64,000 nucleotides of DNA. It comes from Acuticoccus sp. I52.16.1 (GTDB taxonomy: Bacteria > Pseudomonadota > Alphaproteobacteria > Rhizobiales > Amorphaceae). Shown here piece by piece: positions 39,641-49,047 of this stretch (position 1 is its first letter; each line of letters starts with the position of its first letter). Under the pieces are notes generated by a model that was not told the DNA's origin, searched no databases, and saw nothing but the letters and a program-made list of their open reading frames with translations. The translations under genes were made by a program, and so were the position numbers. The stretch lies in assembly GCF_022865125.1 (NCBI RefSeq), contig NZ_CP094828.1, positions 4,643,219 through 4,707,218 on the forward strand, in the 5' to 3' direction.

Positions 39641-41326
39641 TCAGACGTGGATGGTGCGCCGGGTCCGCGTCTCGTCCACGGGTCGGCGTGTGGCGCGGCG
39701 CTCCTCCGGATCGCGCCGCTCGCCGCCGGAGGGGGCGTTGTCCTCGCCAGAGCCGCCACCCTGCGGGGCCGACGCGGGCTCGACCGTGATCTCCGTCGCC
39801 TCGTAGCCGGCGCGGCGAATGAGCTGGGTCAGCTCGGCGCGGTCGTCGCCGAGGCGAGCGGCCGTCTCGCGCACACTCGTCACGACGTTGACCTTCAGGC
39901 CGCCGGCCGACAGACGCATCGTCACCGTCAGCGAGCCGAGCGTGGCCGGCTGGAGGTGCAGCTCGACCACGCGCACCGGACCCTGCGCCTGCTGTGCCTG
40001 GGGCCGTGCCGCGGCGTCCATCAGCTGCGTCGGCGTGGGCGCGCGCATCTCGGCGCCGCGCAGTTCGGGGAGGGTCCGCTCGATCAGGCGGCCCAGCTGC
40101 TCCGTCGCGGCGCGGCTCTCGGACGAGGGCGCCGAGGCGTCGTTCACGGGGGGCGGGGTATCAATGCCCGTGGTCCGCGGCGCGGCGCCGAGGCCACGGT
40201 CGCGCTGCGGCATCATCACGGGGGCGAAGTGGGTCTCGCGCCGCGTCACGGTGGCGTTGAGGCTGTCATGCACGGGGCTCGACTCGGCCGCCCGCAGGAG
40301 CGGCGCGCGGCGGCGATGCTGCTGTTGCTGGTCGAGGCTTTCCACCGCGATGGGCGCGGTGTTGGCGACGATTTCGGCGCGCGCGCCGGTGCGTGAGAAG
40401 AGCGGCTCGGCCCGCTCGGCCCGCACGCCCTGGCGTGCGGTCTCGAAGCGCGGCCGGTCGGCGGTCTCGTCCTTGGCCGCGAGATCGAGCCGGGCGGCGG
40501 CACGCGGCGCCTCGGCGGGGGCGGCGCGGGCCGAGCCCGCCTCGCCACGCTGGCCGGCGCGTCCCGCCATGCGCGGTGTCTCGCCCGTGGTGACGGGGTG
40601 ATTGCGTGGGGCGGTCCCGTCGTCGGCGGCATCGCCGCGCAGGCCGCTCGGCGTGGTGCGGCCATCGCCGCGCAGCAGCGCGCGGCGCGGGTCCGCCGGC
40701 GCGTCCTCATGCAAGGGCTGGTGCACGGTGCGCGCGGCCGCGGGCCGGTGCGGTGCGTCGTCGCGCACCGCACCGGCGAAGCCGCGTGCGGCGGCCGTGG
40801 GCTGACGGGCGAAGGCGGCGCCGATGGCGGCGGCCGCGTCGTTGCGCACGGTGGCGGCGCGCTCGCCGCCCGGCTGGTCGCGCGTGGGGCTTTCGGCCTC
40901 GCCGGGGTGGGGGCTGCGGCGATGCGGCTCCCCGCGGCCGGGGTCGGTCGCGGGGGCGCCGGACGGGGCCTGCCCGGCCCGGGCGGCCTCGGCGCGGCTG
41001 GCGATCCGCGCGCTCGCCTTGGCGAGGCGTTCGGCCGCGCTCTCACCGGTGTCTTCGGCCGCCGGCTCGGGCCGGGTCGCTCCCTTCGCGGCGAGGAGGC
41101 TGGCGAGGTCGACCCGCGCGGGCTTGCCCTCCGGCGCGCGGGGCTCGGCCTCCGGCGCGGTCTCGGCCGGGGTTTCGCCGGGAGTGAGGGCCTGGCCGCC
41201 GGTGTCCTCGCCGAGCGCGGCGGCCAGCGCCTGCTGGAAGGCGAGCGACAGGTCCACCCCGGCCTTGCCGGTGCGCGCGCTCAGATGCGGTGCGGCGACG
41301 TTCGCGTCGGGGACGATCCGGGTCAT
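39641..41326 (-). CDS. fliK: Flagellar hook-length control protein FliK (rhizobial MotD/FliK type)
   Basis: FliK measures hook length and switches the export apparatus from hook to filament substrates. The 561-aa product is mostly low-complexity Ala/Pro/Arg/Glu sequence, as expected for the secreted ruler part, and ends with the conserved Flg_hook domain: VRVVELHLQPATLGSLTVTMRLSAGGLKVNVV, TARLGDDRAELTQLIRRAGY near residues 445-520, followed by a basic tail. The ATG at 41326 overlaps the motC stop by four bases (ATGA). In Sinorhizobium the gene after motC was first named motD and later recognised as fliK. Confidence 0.87.
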   Translation of the reverse strand: MTRIVPDANVAAPHLSARTGKAGVDLSLAFQQALAAALGEDTGGQALTPGETPAETAPEAEPRAPEGKPARVDLASLLAAKGATRPEPAAEDTGESAAERLAKASARIASRAEAARAGQAPSGAPATDPGRGEPHRRSPHPGEAESPTRDQPGGERAATVRNDAAAAIGAAFARQPTAAARGFAGAVRDDAPHRPAAARTVHQPLHEDAPADPRRALLRGDGRTTPSGLRGDAADDGTAPRNHPVTTGETPRMAGRAGQRGEAGSARAAPAEAPRAAARLDLAAKDETADRPRFETARQGVRAERAEPLFSRTGARAEIVANTAPIAVESLDQQQQHRRRAPLLRAAESSPVHDSLNATVTRRETHFAPVMMPQRDRGLGAAPRTTGIDTPPPVNDASAPSSESRAATEQLGRLIERTLPELRGAEMRAPTPTQLMDAAARPQAQQAQGPVRVVELHLQPATLGSLTVTMRLSAGGLKVNVVTSVRETAARLGDDRAELTQLIRRAGYEATEITVEPASAPQGGGSGEDNAPSGGERRDPEERRATRRPVDETRTRRTIHV

Positions 41327-43800
41327 TGACCATTCTCCAAAAGGGTGTCGATCGACGAGATGGCGGCGGCTACGCGGCGCTCCACCTCCAGAGGGGGACC
41401 GAGCGGGTCGTCCTCGTCCAATTCCTCCGGCGCGTCGGCGGAGACGATATCGGCCTCCATGGCCTCGTCCGGCGCGGCGTCCGCGCGGTTGCCCTTGGCG
41501 CCGGCCTCGCCGCCATGCGAGGCGATCATCGGCGTCTCCGCCGTCAGCGGAACATCGAGCGACGGCTCCGGCAGCGTGACCACCGTCTGCGACAGCCGCA
41601 GCGCGGCCTCCAGGAGCGACCGGTCGTCTTCTGGCAGCTCGACGTTGCGCAGCCGTTGCAACACCTCCGTCGCCCCTTCCAGTCGGTCGGAGACGACAAT
41701 CTCCGCGGCAGCCCGGTAGAGTTCGGCGCGTGCGTGATCGAGCGTTCCGTCCACCGCGGTCTCGAGCACGCGGGTCGCGGCGGCGCGGGTCGCCTCGTGG
41801 CTGCCGTTCTCGATCGCCGCGCGGGCGATCAGCAGGAACAGCTCCTGCCGCCCATCCGCCGACATCGGCTCGAACAGCGGGTCGAGCCGGGCGATGGCGT
41901 CCGGATCGTCGATGAAGCTCATGCGCGTCAGTGCCGCGGCGAGCCGGCGGCGGAAGTTGCCGGCGTAGACCGAGCTGCGGAACTTGCGCAGGTAGCGGCT
42001 GACCATGTGCTCGAAGGCGGTCAGGTCGTCGTCCTCGGCGGCGAGCAGGATCGCCCGGCGCAGCGCCGCCTCCTCGACGAGCGTACCCGGCGCCGTGAGC
42101 CGCGCGTCGGACAGGAAGTCCATCGCCTGGCCGCGGTCCCGACCGACGGCGAGCGCGGCCTGGGCGAGGCGCATCGAACCCAGGACCGAGCGGGCGACCT
42201 CGCTGCCCTCCAGCGAGTTGAAGTGGTGCTTGGCGTCCTCCTCGCGGCCCTCGATAAAGGCGAGCGCGCCCTTGGCGAGGGCGACGAACTCTCCCTCCAG
42301 CCAGGCATCCCCGACGACGTCGCGCACGACCGAGGGATCGCCGCCCGACAGCGCGTAGGTGACGAGGGCACGTCCGTTGGCGGGGTCGGCCCATTCGCGC
42401 GGTGCCGAGGCGCGGAAACGCTCGCCGATGCGCCGCCCCAGAACGCGCTGCGCCTGCAAGGCGGTCGACGAGCCGCGGGCGATGTCGTCTTGCAGCGCCG
42501 TCATCATGCGCACGAGCTGGAAGGGGGTCGGTCCGGGCGGGATCGGGGTGTTGTCTACCCGCGCGGGCGGCTCTTCCGCCTCGCCGTCGCGATCGCCCTC
42601 GTGATCTCCGTCGTCGTCAGCGCGTGCGCTCGCGCCGTCAACATCGCCATCGCCCTGCGCGCCATCCTCGCCTGCTTCGGCGACTTCGCGATCCGCTTGC
42701 TCTGTCGCGGCGGATGCTTCGTCGTCGCTGTCCTCGCTCGCGTCTTCGGCCGCTTCGGGGGCGACGGCCGGCTCGTCGGCGGGCAGCTCGGGTTCGAGCG
42801 CGTCCGGGTCGGCCACGTCAGCCAGCGACGCAACGTTCGGCTCAGCGTCGTCCAAAGGGATGCCATCGGCGGCCTCGCTGCTGGAAACGGACTGGGCCGG
42901 CGCGCCGTCGCCGTTCGGCGAGCGCGCGTCGGAGGACGCGACGGAGAGGTCGCGCGTGTCCGGCCCGGCGCCGGGCGTGGGAACGCGGGCGGCCAGTTCC
43001 TCGGCGGTGGCCCGGTGCGGGGGCGGCGCGTTCATCGCGTCGGAGACGGCCTCGTCGGCGGCGATCGCGGCCTGATCGGCGACCGCCGCGGCGGTGGCGA
43101 TCGTGGCGATGGGCCCCCAGGGGCGCAACGGGTGCGGCCGGGGCATGAACGAGGGGCGCGGTGCGGCGGTGGCGAGCGCGCCGGGCGCGGCGCTGGGGAG
43201 CGCCGGCGCGTCGTCCGCCATGGGGCGCATCTCGCCGGCTCCGCGCGGCCGCGGCGGCGCCGGGACGGGCACCGGGATCAGCGGCACGGGCATGGTGACG
43301 GGCAGCTCGGTCCGGCGGGCGAGGTCGGCGGCGGTCTCACCGCGTTCGCGGCGCGGACGCATCATGCCGCTGGAGACGCTCTCCTCGCGCACGTCGCTCG
43401 CACCGGTCTGGACTTGGGTGACGGTGGCGCGGTCCCGCCGGTGCGCCGGCGCCTCGTAGCGCGGCCGCCGCGACGGTGCGTCGATGGCGAACCGCGGCTC
43501 GAAGTCCACCCGGTCCTTGCGCCGCCGCGGTTTCGGCGTGTCCTTGCCCAGCATTTCGGCGACGCCGGCGGCCGGTGCTTCGGCCTGGCCGACGATCTGC
43601 TCGGCGGCGCGCGCGCCGTCGCCCCGCGAGCCGGGGCGCAGGTCCATCGGCCGGCCGTCCTCCGGCGGGGCCCAGGCCATGTGGCCGGGATGCGTGCGGT
43701 TGACGCTCAGCGGGTCGGTCTCGGCCGAGGCCGGGGCGACCGCCAAGAGCTGCGTGACGATCGCGGTGCTGAGCGCCAGTCGATAGGACAGTCGGGTCAC
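41323..43800 (-). CDS. motC: MotC-like periplasmic motility protein with long acidic linker
   Basis: MotC is a rhizobial periplasmic protein needed for rotation and thought to work with the stator protein MotB. This 825-aa version has a signal peptide (residues ~1-26, VAPASAE), a long low-complexity region (~30-430) that is Pro/Ala-rich and then strongly acidic (DDDGDHEGDRDGEAEEP), and a C-terminal helical repeat domain (~440-760; LVRMMTALQDDIARGSSTAL, LVEEAALRRAILLAAEDDD) that is the MotC part. Known MotC proteins are about half this length. The start is GTG at 43800, inside the motB stop; the stop overlaps the fliK start. Confidence 0.8.
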   Translation of the reverse strand: MTRLSYRLALSTAIVTQLLAVAPASAETDPLSVNRTHPGHMAWAPPEDGRPMDLRPGSRGDGARAAEQIVGQAEAPAAGVAEMLGKDTPKPRRRKDRVDFEPRFAIDAPSRRPRYEAPAHRRDRATVTQVQTGASDVREESVSSGMMRPRRERGETAADLARRTELPVTMPVPLIPVPVPAPPRPRGAGEMRPMADDAPALPSAAPGALATAAPRPSFMPRPHPLRPWGPIATIATAAAVADQAAIAADEAVSDAMNAPPPHRATAEELAARVPTPGAGPDTRDLSVASSDARSPNGDGAPAQSVSSSEAADGIPLDDAEPNVASLADVADPDALEPELPADEPAVAPEAAEDASEDSDDEASAATEQADREVAEAGEDGAQGDGDVDGASARADDDGDHEGDRDGEAEEPPARVDNTPIPPGPTPFQLVRMMTALQDDIARGSSTALQAQRVLGRRIGERFRASAPREWADPANGRALVTYALSGGDPSVVRDVVGDAWLEGEFVALAKGALAFIEGREEDAKHHFNSLEGSEVARSVLGSMRLAQAALAVGRDRGQAMDFLSDARLTAPGTLVEEAALRRAILLAAEDDDLTAFEHMVSRYLRKFRSSVYAGNFRRRLAAALTRMSFIDDPDAIARLDPLFEPMSADGRQELFLLIARAAIENGSHEATRAAATRVLETAVDGTLDHARAELYRAAAEIVVSDRLEGATEVLQRLRNVELPEDDRSLLEAALRLSQTVVTLPEPSLDVPLTAETPMIASHGGEAGAKGNRADAAPDEAMEADIVSADAPEELDEDDPLGPPLEVERRVAAAISSIDTLLENGQ

Positions 43801-45179
43801 GGGGTCACCTCGGCCGGCTCGTAGAGGATCTCGATGCGGCGGTTTTCGTCCGCGAAGGGGTCGTCGGCGTTCGACAGTTCGCGGTCGGCCAGTCCCTCGA
43901 CACGCGAAATGCGATCTTCGCCGACGCCGTTGGCCACCAGGGCCTGCTTGGTGGCGTAGGCGCGCTCGAAGGAGAGCAGCCAGTTGTCGGACGACCCGGA
44001 GGAGAACGGGCGCGCGTCGGTATGGCCGCGCACGACGATCTTGCCGGGCCGGTCCGCCAGCGCCTGGGCGACGCGGGCGAAGAGCTGCTCGGTCTGCCGG
44101 TTGGGCTCGGCCGAGCCGATCGCGAACATCGAGAACGGCCCGTCGTCGGTCAGCGAGATGAGGACGCTGGTGTCGCCGGCGGTGACGCCGATGTCGGCGT
44201 CGAGGTCGGACAGGGCGGCGGCGATCCCTTGCGCGGCCTGGGCGAGGCTCTGGGCGCGCGGGTCGGGGGTGTCGGGCGCCTGGTCCTGCACGGCGGGCTG
44301 GGCCCCGGCCGCCGCGGCGCTGGCGGTTTCGTCGCCATAGGCGGCGAGGACGGCCTCGGCGAGGCGCGAGCGCGGACCGACGGAGGGCGCCTGTGCGTCC
44401 TGCGGCGGATTGTTGGCGGCGATCGCGGGCTGGCCGGGGACGGCGTCGGCCGGCGCCGACTCGTGCGGCGTGTCGGGCGAGGCGGGCCCGGCGGCCTCGG
44501 TCGGCGTGCGGTCGGCGGCGTCGATGTCGGCCTGGTCGGGCACGGCGCCGGGGGTGTCGTTCGGGCCGGGGCGCACGGAACGGGCGGGCCGGGGCGAGGT
44601 CGTCTGCCAGTAGGCCGGGTCGAACGGGTCGCGCGGCTGCTGCGACATGTCGGTGTTGCCCTCGGCGCCGAGGTTGGCCTGCGGCACGTCGACCGCGACG
44701 GGGTCGTCGGGCGCGACCTCGGCCGCGGCGGAGGTCATCATGGCGTAGGGGTCGTGGAACACAGCGCCGGCGTTCTCCTGGTTGACGCCGGAGGAATCCA
44801 TCCGCTTGTCGTTGCCGATCTCGACGTTGCCGCCGCCGCTGGCGCTGCCGCCGTCGCCGGGCGAGTTGGAGCCCATCGGCCGATCGCCGACCGGCTGTCC
44901 GGCCTCGTCGCCGGAGGCGGGGGGCTGGGTGTCCTTCGTCGGGTCGTTGATGCCTTGCACGTCGGTCGGCGAGGCCATGAGGTTCATCGGATTGAAGTAG
45001 TTGGCGATGGACTTCTTGATCTCCTCGTCCGTGGCGTTGACGAGCCACATGATGAGGAAGAAGGCCATCATCGCGGTCATGAAGTCGGCGTGGGCGACCT
45101 TCCAGGCGCCGCCTTTCTTCGCGTCCGCGACCTCTTCGATCCGTTTGAGGATGATGAGTTCCTGAGGATTATTCGACAT
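43797..45179 (-). CDS. motB: Flagellar motor stator protein MotB
   Basis: MotB anchors the stator to peptidoglycan and, with MotA, carries the ions that drive the motor. The 460-aa product has one membrane helix near residues 28-48 (HADFMTAMMAFFLIMWLVNA) with the essential aspartate in ADFMTAMM, a long periplasmic linker rich in Asp, Ala and Pro, and an OmpA-like domain (~325-455): KIVVRGHTDARPFSSGSSDN, LLSFERAYATKQALVANGV, RRIEILYEPAE. The start at 45179 (MSNNPQELIILKR) is chosen over an upstream basic extension. It overlaps the preceding gene by 11 bases and motC by four; motA is not here. Confidence 0.95.
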   Translation of the reverse strand: MSNNPQELIILKRIEEVADAKKGGAWKVAHADFMTAMMAFFLIMWLVNATDEEIKKSIANYFNPMNLMASPTDVQGINDPTKDTQPPASGDEAGQPVGDRPMGSNSPGDGGSASGGGNVEIGNDKRMDSSGVNQENAGAVFHDPYAMMTSAAAEVAPDDPVAVDVPQANLGAEGNTDMSQQPRDPFDPAYWQTTSPRPARSVRPGPNDTPGAVPDQADIDAADRTPTEAAGPASPDTPHESAPADAVPGQPAIAANNPPQDAQAPSVGPRSRLAEAVLAAYGDETASAAAAGAQPAVQDQAPDTPDPRAQSLAQAAQGIAAALSDLDADIGVTAGDTSVLISLTDDGPFSMFAIGSAEPNRQTEQLFARVAQALADRPGKIVVRGHTDARPFSSGSSDNWLLSFERAYATKQALVANGVGEDRISRVEGLADRELSNADDPFADENRRIEILYEPAEVTP

Positions 45180-46107
45180 CGTCCCCACCGAGTGTCCTGG
45201 CGAGCGTTTCCGCCCACGCGCCAATGGTCGTGCGAAGCGTCGTCTCGTCGACTGTGACCGCCAGCTCCGTCGCGCCCTCGATCTCCTCGAATGCGACGCC
45301 GGCCTCGCCCGAGGCTTGCTTCAGCGCATTCAGGAGCTGGCCGGACCCGCGCACGGTGAGAGATGGCGAGGCCGCCGAGCCGCCGACGAGGTCGTCCAGC
45401 ATGGCGGCGAAGCGGCGCACCGCGGCGTCGCGGATCTCGCCCTCGACGATGGGCGCGAGGGCGCGGCCGAATGCGTCGGACAGGCGCTGGTGCAGCGCGT
45501 CGAACGCTTCGTTGCAGCGCGCGGCGAAGGCCTCGCCTTCCTCGCGGCACCAGGTCTGGCGCGCCTCGGCGACGGCACGCGAGGCGACGTCCCGCTCCAC
45601 CTTCCGCGCAAATTCCACCGCCGCGGCCTTGTCCGCCTCGGCCTCGCGCTTGGCCTCGGCCACCGCTTCCGCGATCTGGTCCTGCAACGAGATCTGCGAC
45701 CGGCCCGAGGACGTGGCGATGAACGGGGGGACGACGGCGGCGGCGGGGCGGGGTGGTCCGGGCTGCCTGGTGGCGCCGGGGGCCTGCGCGCCGCCGGTCC
45801 GCTCGGCACGGTGGGTCGGCAGCACGGTGGGGGCGGCCGCATCGACCGGGGCACCGTCCGCGTCTTCTGGCGAAGCCTGCTCGCCGAGGCCCTGCCGGCG
45901 CAGCAGCTCGCGGCGGATGTCGGCGACGTTGGGCTCGGCCTCCGCCTCGTCCGCGGCGTCGGGCGCCGCGTTCTGGGACAGGGCGGTGACCGCCTTCTTC
46001 AGGAAGACCGGGTTGAAGCGGGGGGTCTCCTTCACGGCCGGCGGGGCGGTCTTGGACGCCCCGCTGTCGCGGAGCGTCGGGAGGGTGTCGGCGAAGGAGC
46101 GCATCAT
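45169..46107 (-). CDS. FliH-like flagellar export protein (putative)
   Basis: The 312-aa protein between fliF and motB shows a Pro/Ala-rich N-terminal half, then a long coiled coil (about residues 140-190; QDQIAEAVAEAKREAEADKA, VEFARKVERDVASRAVAEAR) and a compact C-terminal domain (~200-305; GSGQLLNALKQASGEAGVAF, LAVTVDETTLRTTIGAWAET). Coiled coil plus such an end is the plan of FliH/YscL, which binds the FliI ATPase, and the slot next to fliF is where fliH often lies. Similarity is structural rather than by clear motif, so the name is tentative. It overlaps the fliF stop (ATGA) and the motB start. Confidence 0.55.
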   Translation of the reverse strand: MMRSFADTLPTLRDSGASKTAPPAVKETPRFNPVFLKKAVTALSQNAAPDAADEAEAEPNVADIRRELLRRQGLGEQASPEDADGAPVDAAAPTVLPTHRAERTGGAQAPGATRQPGPPRPAAAVVPPFIATSSGRSQISLQDQIAEAVAEAKREAEADKAAAVEFARKVERDVASRAVAEARQTWCREEGEAFAARCNEAFDALHQRLSDAFGRALAPIVEGEIRDAAVRRFAAMLDDLVGGSAASPSLTVRGSGQLLNALKQASGEAGVAFEEIEGATELAVTVDETTLRTTIGAWAETLARTLGGDDVE

Positions 46108-47720
46108 GCCGCCTCAGCCTGCATCAGCCACTGGCGCAGCAGCTTGGCGGTCTTGAGCGAGTCGTACTCGACGACCTGCTCCAGGCGCTTCTGCGGCGAC
46201 TTGTGGGCGCTGGCCTTCAACTCTTCGATGAAGTTGCGCTCTTCGTCCTCGTCGGTGGGTCTGCGCTCGGCGCCGTCGTCGGACTGGGTCTCCAGGAGCT
46301 GCGTCATCGCCGGTGCGTCGTTGCGGGCGGTGAGGGCGCGGATCGCCGGGCGCAGGCCGAACCAGATCAGCAGGATCGCCACGATGAGGATGATCGCCGC
46401 GTTGACCACCGTGCCGAGCTGACGGTTGAGGATCGCCAGGAACCCTTCCGCCTCGAGCGGTTCGAGCAGGTCGCTCTCCGGCGCGAACGGGATCGTCGCC
46501 ACCTTCAATTCGTCCCCACGGTCGACCGAGAGGCCCGCCGCGGTCGCCACCAGCGCCTGGATGTCGGCGATCTGCGCCTCCACCGTCGGCCCGTTCTCGA
46601 TGGCCGCGTTGGCCGCCAGACGGTCCTGGTTGACGAGCACCGCGATGGAGAGCTTCTCGATGGCGAAGCCGTCGCGCACCCGCTCCACACGGCGGCTGGA
46701 GATCTCGTAGTTGGTCAGCTCCTCGCGGCGGCTCTGGTCTTCCGTCGCATCGGCGCCCCCGGCGGTCGGCAGCTCTTCCTGGGGAATGTTCTGCTGCACG
46801 GTGACCGGCTGGTCGATGTTGCGGTTGCGGGCCGACTGCTCTTCCTTGACCGTGCGGACCGACCGTTCGACCCGGCTTTCGGGGTCGTAGATCGTCTCCG
46901 CCTCGGTCGTCTTGTCGATGTTGAGCTGCGAGGTGACCGAGACGGTGAAGTTCTGCACGCCCAGGAACGGCACCAGGGTCTTGCGGATCTGCTCTTCCAG
47001 GCCCGAGTTGGTGTCCTTCTGCAGTCGCGCCAGGCGCCCGGTGGATTGGTTGGCCGGGTCGTCGCCCGAGGCGAGCACGGCGCCGCGCGTGTCGAGCACC
47101 GTGACCGAGCCGATCTCCATCGACGGGATCGCACCGGCGACGAGGTGCCGGATCGCATCGGCGGAGGCGTCGCCCTTGGCGCCGTCGGTCCGGATCACGA
47201 CCGAGGCGGACGCGGGCCGCTGCTGGCGGCGGAACGAGCCGCGGTCGGACATGACGAGGTGGACGCGCGCGGCGGTGACGCCCTGCATCTCCTGGATGGT
47301 GCGGGCAAGCTCGCCCTCCAGCGCCCGGACGCGGGTGACCTCCTGCATGAAGGAGGTGAGGCCGAAGGAGCTCATGTCGTCGAAGAGCTCGTAGCCGGCG
47401 TTGGGGGAGCGGGGCAGGCCGTTTTCGGCGAGCATCATCCGGGCGGTCGCGGTGTCGGCGTAGTTCACCAGCACGGCGCTGCCATCGGGCGAGACGTCGT
47501 AGCTGATGTTCGCGCCCGACAGCACGTTGCCGATGCGTGTGATGTCCTCCCGATCGAGGCCGGTATAAAGGATCTCACGTTGAGGCTTGGCGAGATAACT
47601 CGCGCCGACCCCCACGACGACGAGCGTCGCGATGGCGATGGCGGCGAGGGCGGCAAGGCGTCTGGGTCCCAACTCCCGCAAGTTGGTGAGCACCCGATCG
47701 ACGTGTTCGCGGCCGGTCAT
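46104..47720 (-). CDS. fliF: Flagellar MS-ring protein FliF
   Basis: FliF forms the MS ring in the inner membrane, the base on which the rotor and export gate assemble. The 538-aa product has membrane helices near 22-45 (LAALAAIAIATLVVVGVGAS) and 437-457 (NAAIILIVAILLIWFGLRPA), the YscJ/FliF domain (LYTGLDREDITRIGNVLSGA, GYELFDDMSSFGLTSFMQEV, ALEGELARTIQEMQGVTAAR) and the C-terminal FliG-binding tail (NFIEELKASAHKSPQKRLEQ). GAGGAGGGCCG before ATG is a strong ribosome site. First gene of a fliF-fliH-like-motB-motC-fliK run with overlapping ends. Confidence 0.96.
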   Translation of the reverse strand: MTGREHVDRVLTNLRELGPRRLAALAAIAIATLVVVGVGASYLAKPQREILYTGLDREDITRIGNVLSGANISYDVSPDGSAVLVNYADTATARMMLAENGLPRSPNAGYELFDDMSSFGLTSFMQEVTRVRALEGELARTIQEMQGVTAARVHLVMSDRGSFRRQQRPASASVVIRTDGAKGDASADAIRHLVAGAIPSMEIGSVTVLDTRGAVLASGDDPANQSTGRLARLQKDTNSGLEEQIRKTLVPFLGVQNFTVSVTSQLNIDKTTEAETIYDPESRVERSVRTVKEEQSARNRNIDQPVTVQQNIPQEELPTAGGADATEDQSRREELTNYEISSRRVERVRDGFAIEKLSIAVLVNQDRLAANAAIENGPTVEAQIADIQALVATAAGLSVDRGDELKVATIPFAPESDLLEPLEAEGFLAILNRQLGTVVNAAIILIVAILLIWFGLRPAIRALTARNDAPAMTQLLETQSDDGAERRPTDEDEERNFIEELKASAHKSPQKRLEQVVEYDSLKTAKLLRQWLMQAEAA

Positions 47721-48087
47721 CGGCCCTCCTCATGGCGATAACAGATTGCTGAACGTGACGGCCGGCGCGAAAACATCCGCACGATCCGGGCCGTTGCAGG
47801 GTCAATGTGGCTGATATGCCTGTCGCGTATCTTGCGGCGGGGGGAGTGGCCCCGGCGCAGCGTCCGGGCGGCGCGGCCGGGTGTGGTTCTCCGGCACCAG
47901 GGGGCGGGCGGGCCGCGACGAGGGCGCACCGGGCCAGGGGCCGAGCCGGCATGGGTCGCGCGGTAGCGGCGGGGGAGATCTCATCCCGGCGGTCTCACGG
48001 CCTCGCGCCGATCTGGCGGGCCGGGGGACGGGCGTGGAGGGGGTGGACCGCGCGAGAGGCCCCGCGCGGTCCGGGTCGTGGGGACGC
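47721..48087 (-). other. fliF upstream region (367 bp, no gene)
   Basis: Between the first flagellin gene's stop and fliF. It holds the flagellin hairpin at 48045-48072 and presumably the fliF promoter. Reading the minus strand, TTGACC occurs near 47795, but no convincing -10 partner is evident. The flagellin leader elements (GCAGGTTGG, hairpin at start) are absent here. Confidence 0.4.
48045..48072 (-). terminator. Hairpin downstream of flagellin gene 1
   Basis: GGACCGCGCG and CGCGCGGTCC form a 10-bp stem with an 8-nt loop 15 bases past the stop. Unlike the other flagellin terminators it lacks a T-run, so some read-through toward fliF is possible. Confidence 0.5.
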
Positions 48088-49047
48088 TTAGCGGAAGAGC
48101 GCCAGGACGTTCTGCGCCGCCGCGTTGGCGATCGACAGCGACTCCACCGAGAGCTGCTGCTGGGTCTGCAGCGCACGCAGCTTGGTCGATTCCTCTTCCA
48201 TGTTGGCGTCGATCAGGGCGCCCACAGCACGCTCGTTGGCGTCCATCAGGGCGTCCACGAAGGTCGACTGGCTCTCGGCACGGGCGAGGTTCACACCCAC
48301 CGTGTTCTGCGCCGAGATGGTGTCCGTCAGCGCCGCGTCGACGAGGCTGATGAACTGCTCCAGACGCTGCAGGTCGTCGATCGAGTCGGTCAGCGCGCTG
48401 ATGTCGACGTCGAGGACGGTGACCGTGGCGTCAGCGGCCAGCACGGACGGGCCGGTCGTGGCGGCGACACCGCGGGCCTGGTCGAGGATACCGATCTTCG
48501 AGGCGGCCGTGGCGTGGTCGTCGGTCAGCGTCAGGTTGGAGATGTCGAGGTCGATCGTGGAGATCGAGATCCCGGCAGAGGAACGCTCGAAGGAGGCGAC
48601 CACCGCCTTCGTGGCGTTCCAGGACGCCGCCGAGGAATCAACGGCCAGGAAGTTCTGCTCGTTGATGACCGAGGCGCCGGCCTTGTTCTGCATGTCGGTG
48701 AGAAGGCCGTCGATTTCGACCTGCACGTTGGTCCGGTCGACGCCCGGCTGACGCGCCGACACCAGGAGTTCCTTCATCTTCTGAAGGCTCTCGCGGGTCG
48801 ATTCCAGGCCGTTGTACATGACGTCGAGGGTCGAGCGGCCGATGGCCAGCGCGTCCTTGACCGACGACAGCGCGCCGTTGTCGGACGCGGTCGTGGTGGC
48901 GATCGCCCAATAGGCCGCCGAGTCCTGGGCCTGGGCGATGCGCAGACCGGTCGAGACCCGGTTATTGGTCGTGTTGAGCGAGGAGTTGATCTGGTTGAGG
49001 GTCTGCAGCGCGACCATGGCCGCGGTGTTCGTGAGTAGGCTCGTCAT
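48088..49047 (-). CDS. Flagellin (copy 1 of 6)
   Basis: Filament subunit of 319 aa. The N-terminal D0/D1 helices (MTSLLTNTAAMVALQTLNQ, VSTGLRIAQAQDSAAYWAIA) and C-terminal helix (STKLRALQTQQQLSVESLSI, QNVLALFR) are nearly the same as in copies 2-4; the middle (~145-240) varies and there is little room for D2/D3 domains. Short flagellins of this kind make rhizobial complex filaments, in which several types mix. Exported by the flagellar type III system without cleavage. AAAGGAAAG before the ATG at 49047 is the ribosome site and lies in a conserved hairpin. An upstream ATG at 49078 is out of frame. Confidence 0.95.
   Translation of the reverse strand: MTSLLTNTAAMVALQTLNQINSSLNTTNNRVSTGLRIAQAQDSAAYWAIATTTASDNGALSSVKDALAIGRSTLDVMYNGLESTRESLQKMKELLVSARQPGVDRTNVQVEIDGLLTDMQNKAGASVINEQNFLAVDSSAASWNATKAVVASFERSSAGISISTIDLDISNLTLTDDHATAASKIGILDQARGVAATTGPSVLAADATVTVLDVDISALTDSIDDLQRLEQFISLVDAALTDTISAQNTVGVNLARAESQSTFVDALMDANERAVGALIDANMEEESTKLRALQTQQQLSVESLSIANAAAQNVLALFR

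Noticed and set aside
45050-46107. motC or motB extended far upstream in the same frame
   Set aside because: The extra sequence is an arginine-rich shadow of the neighbouring gene; overlapping GTGA and ribosome-site evidence fix the starts downstream.
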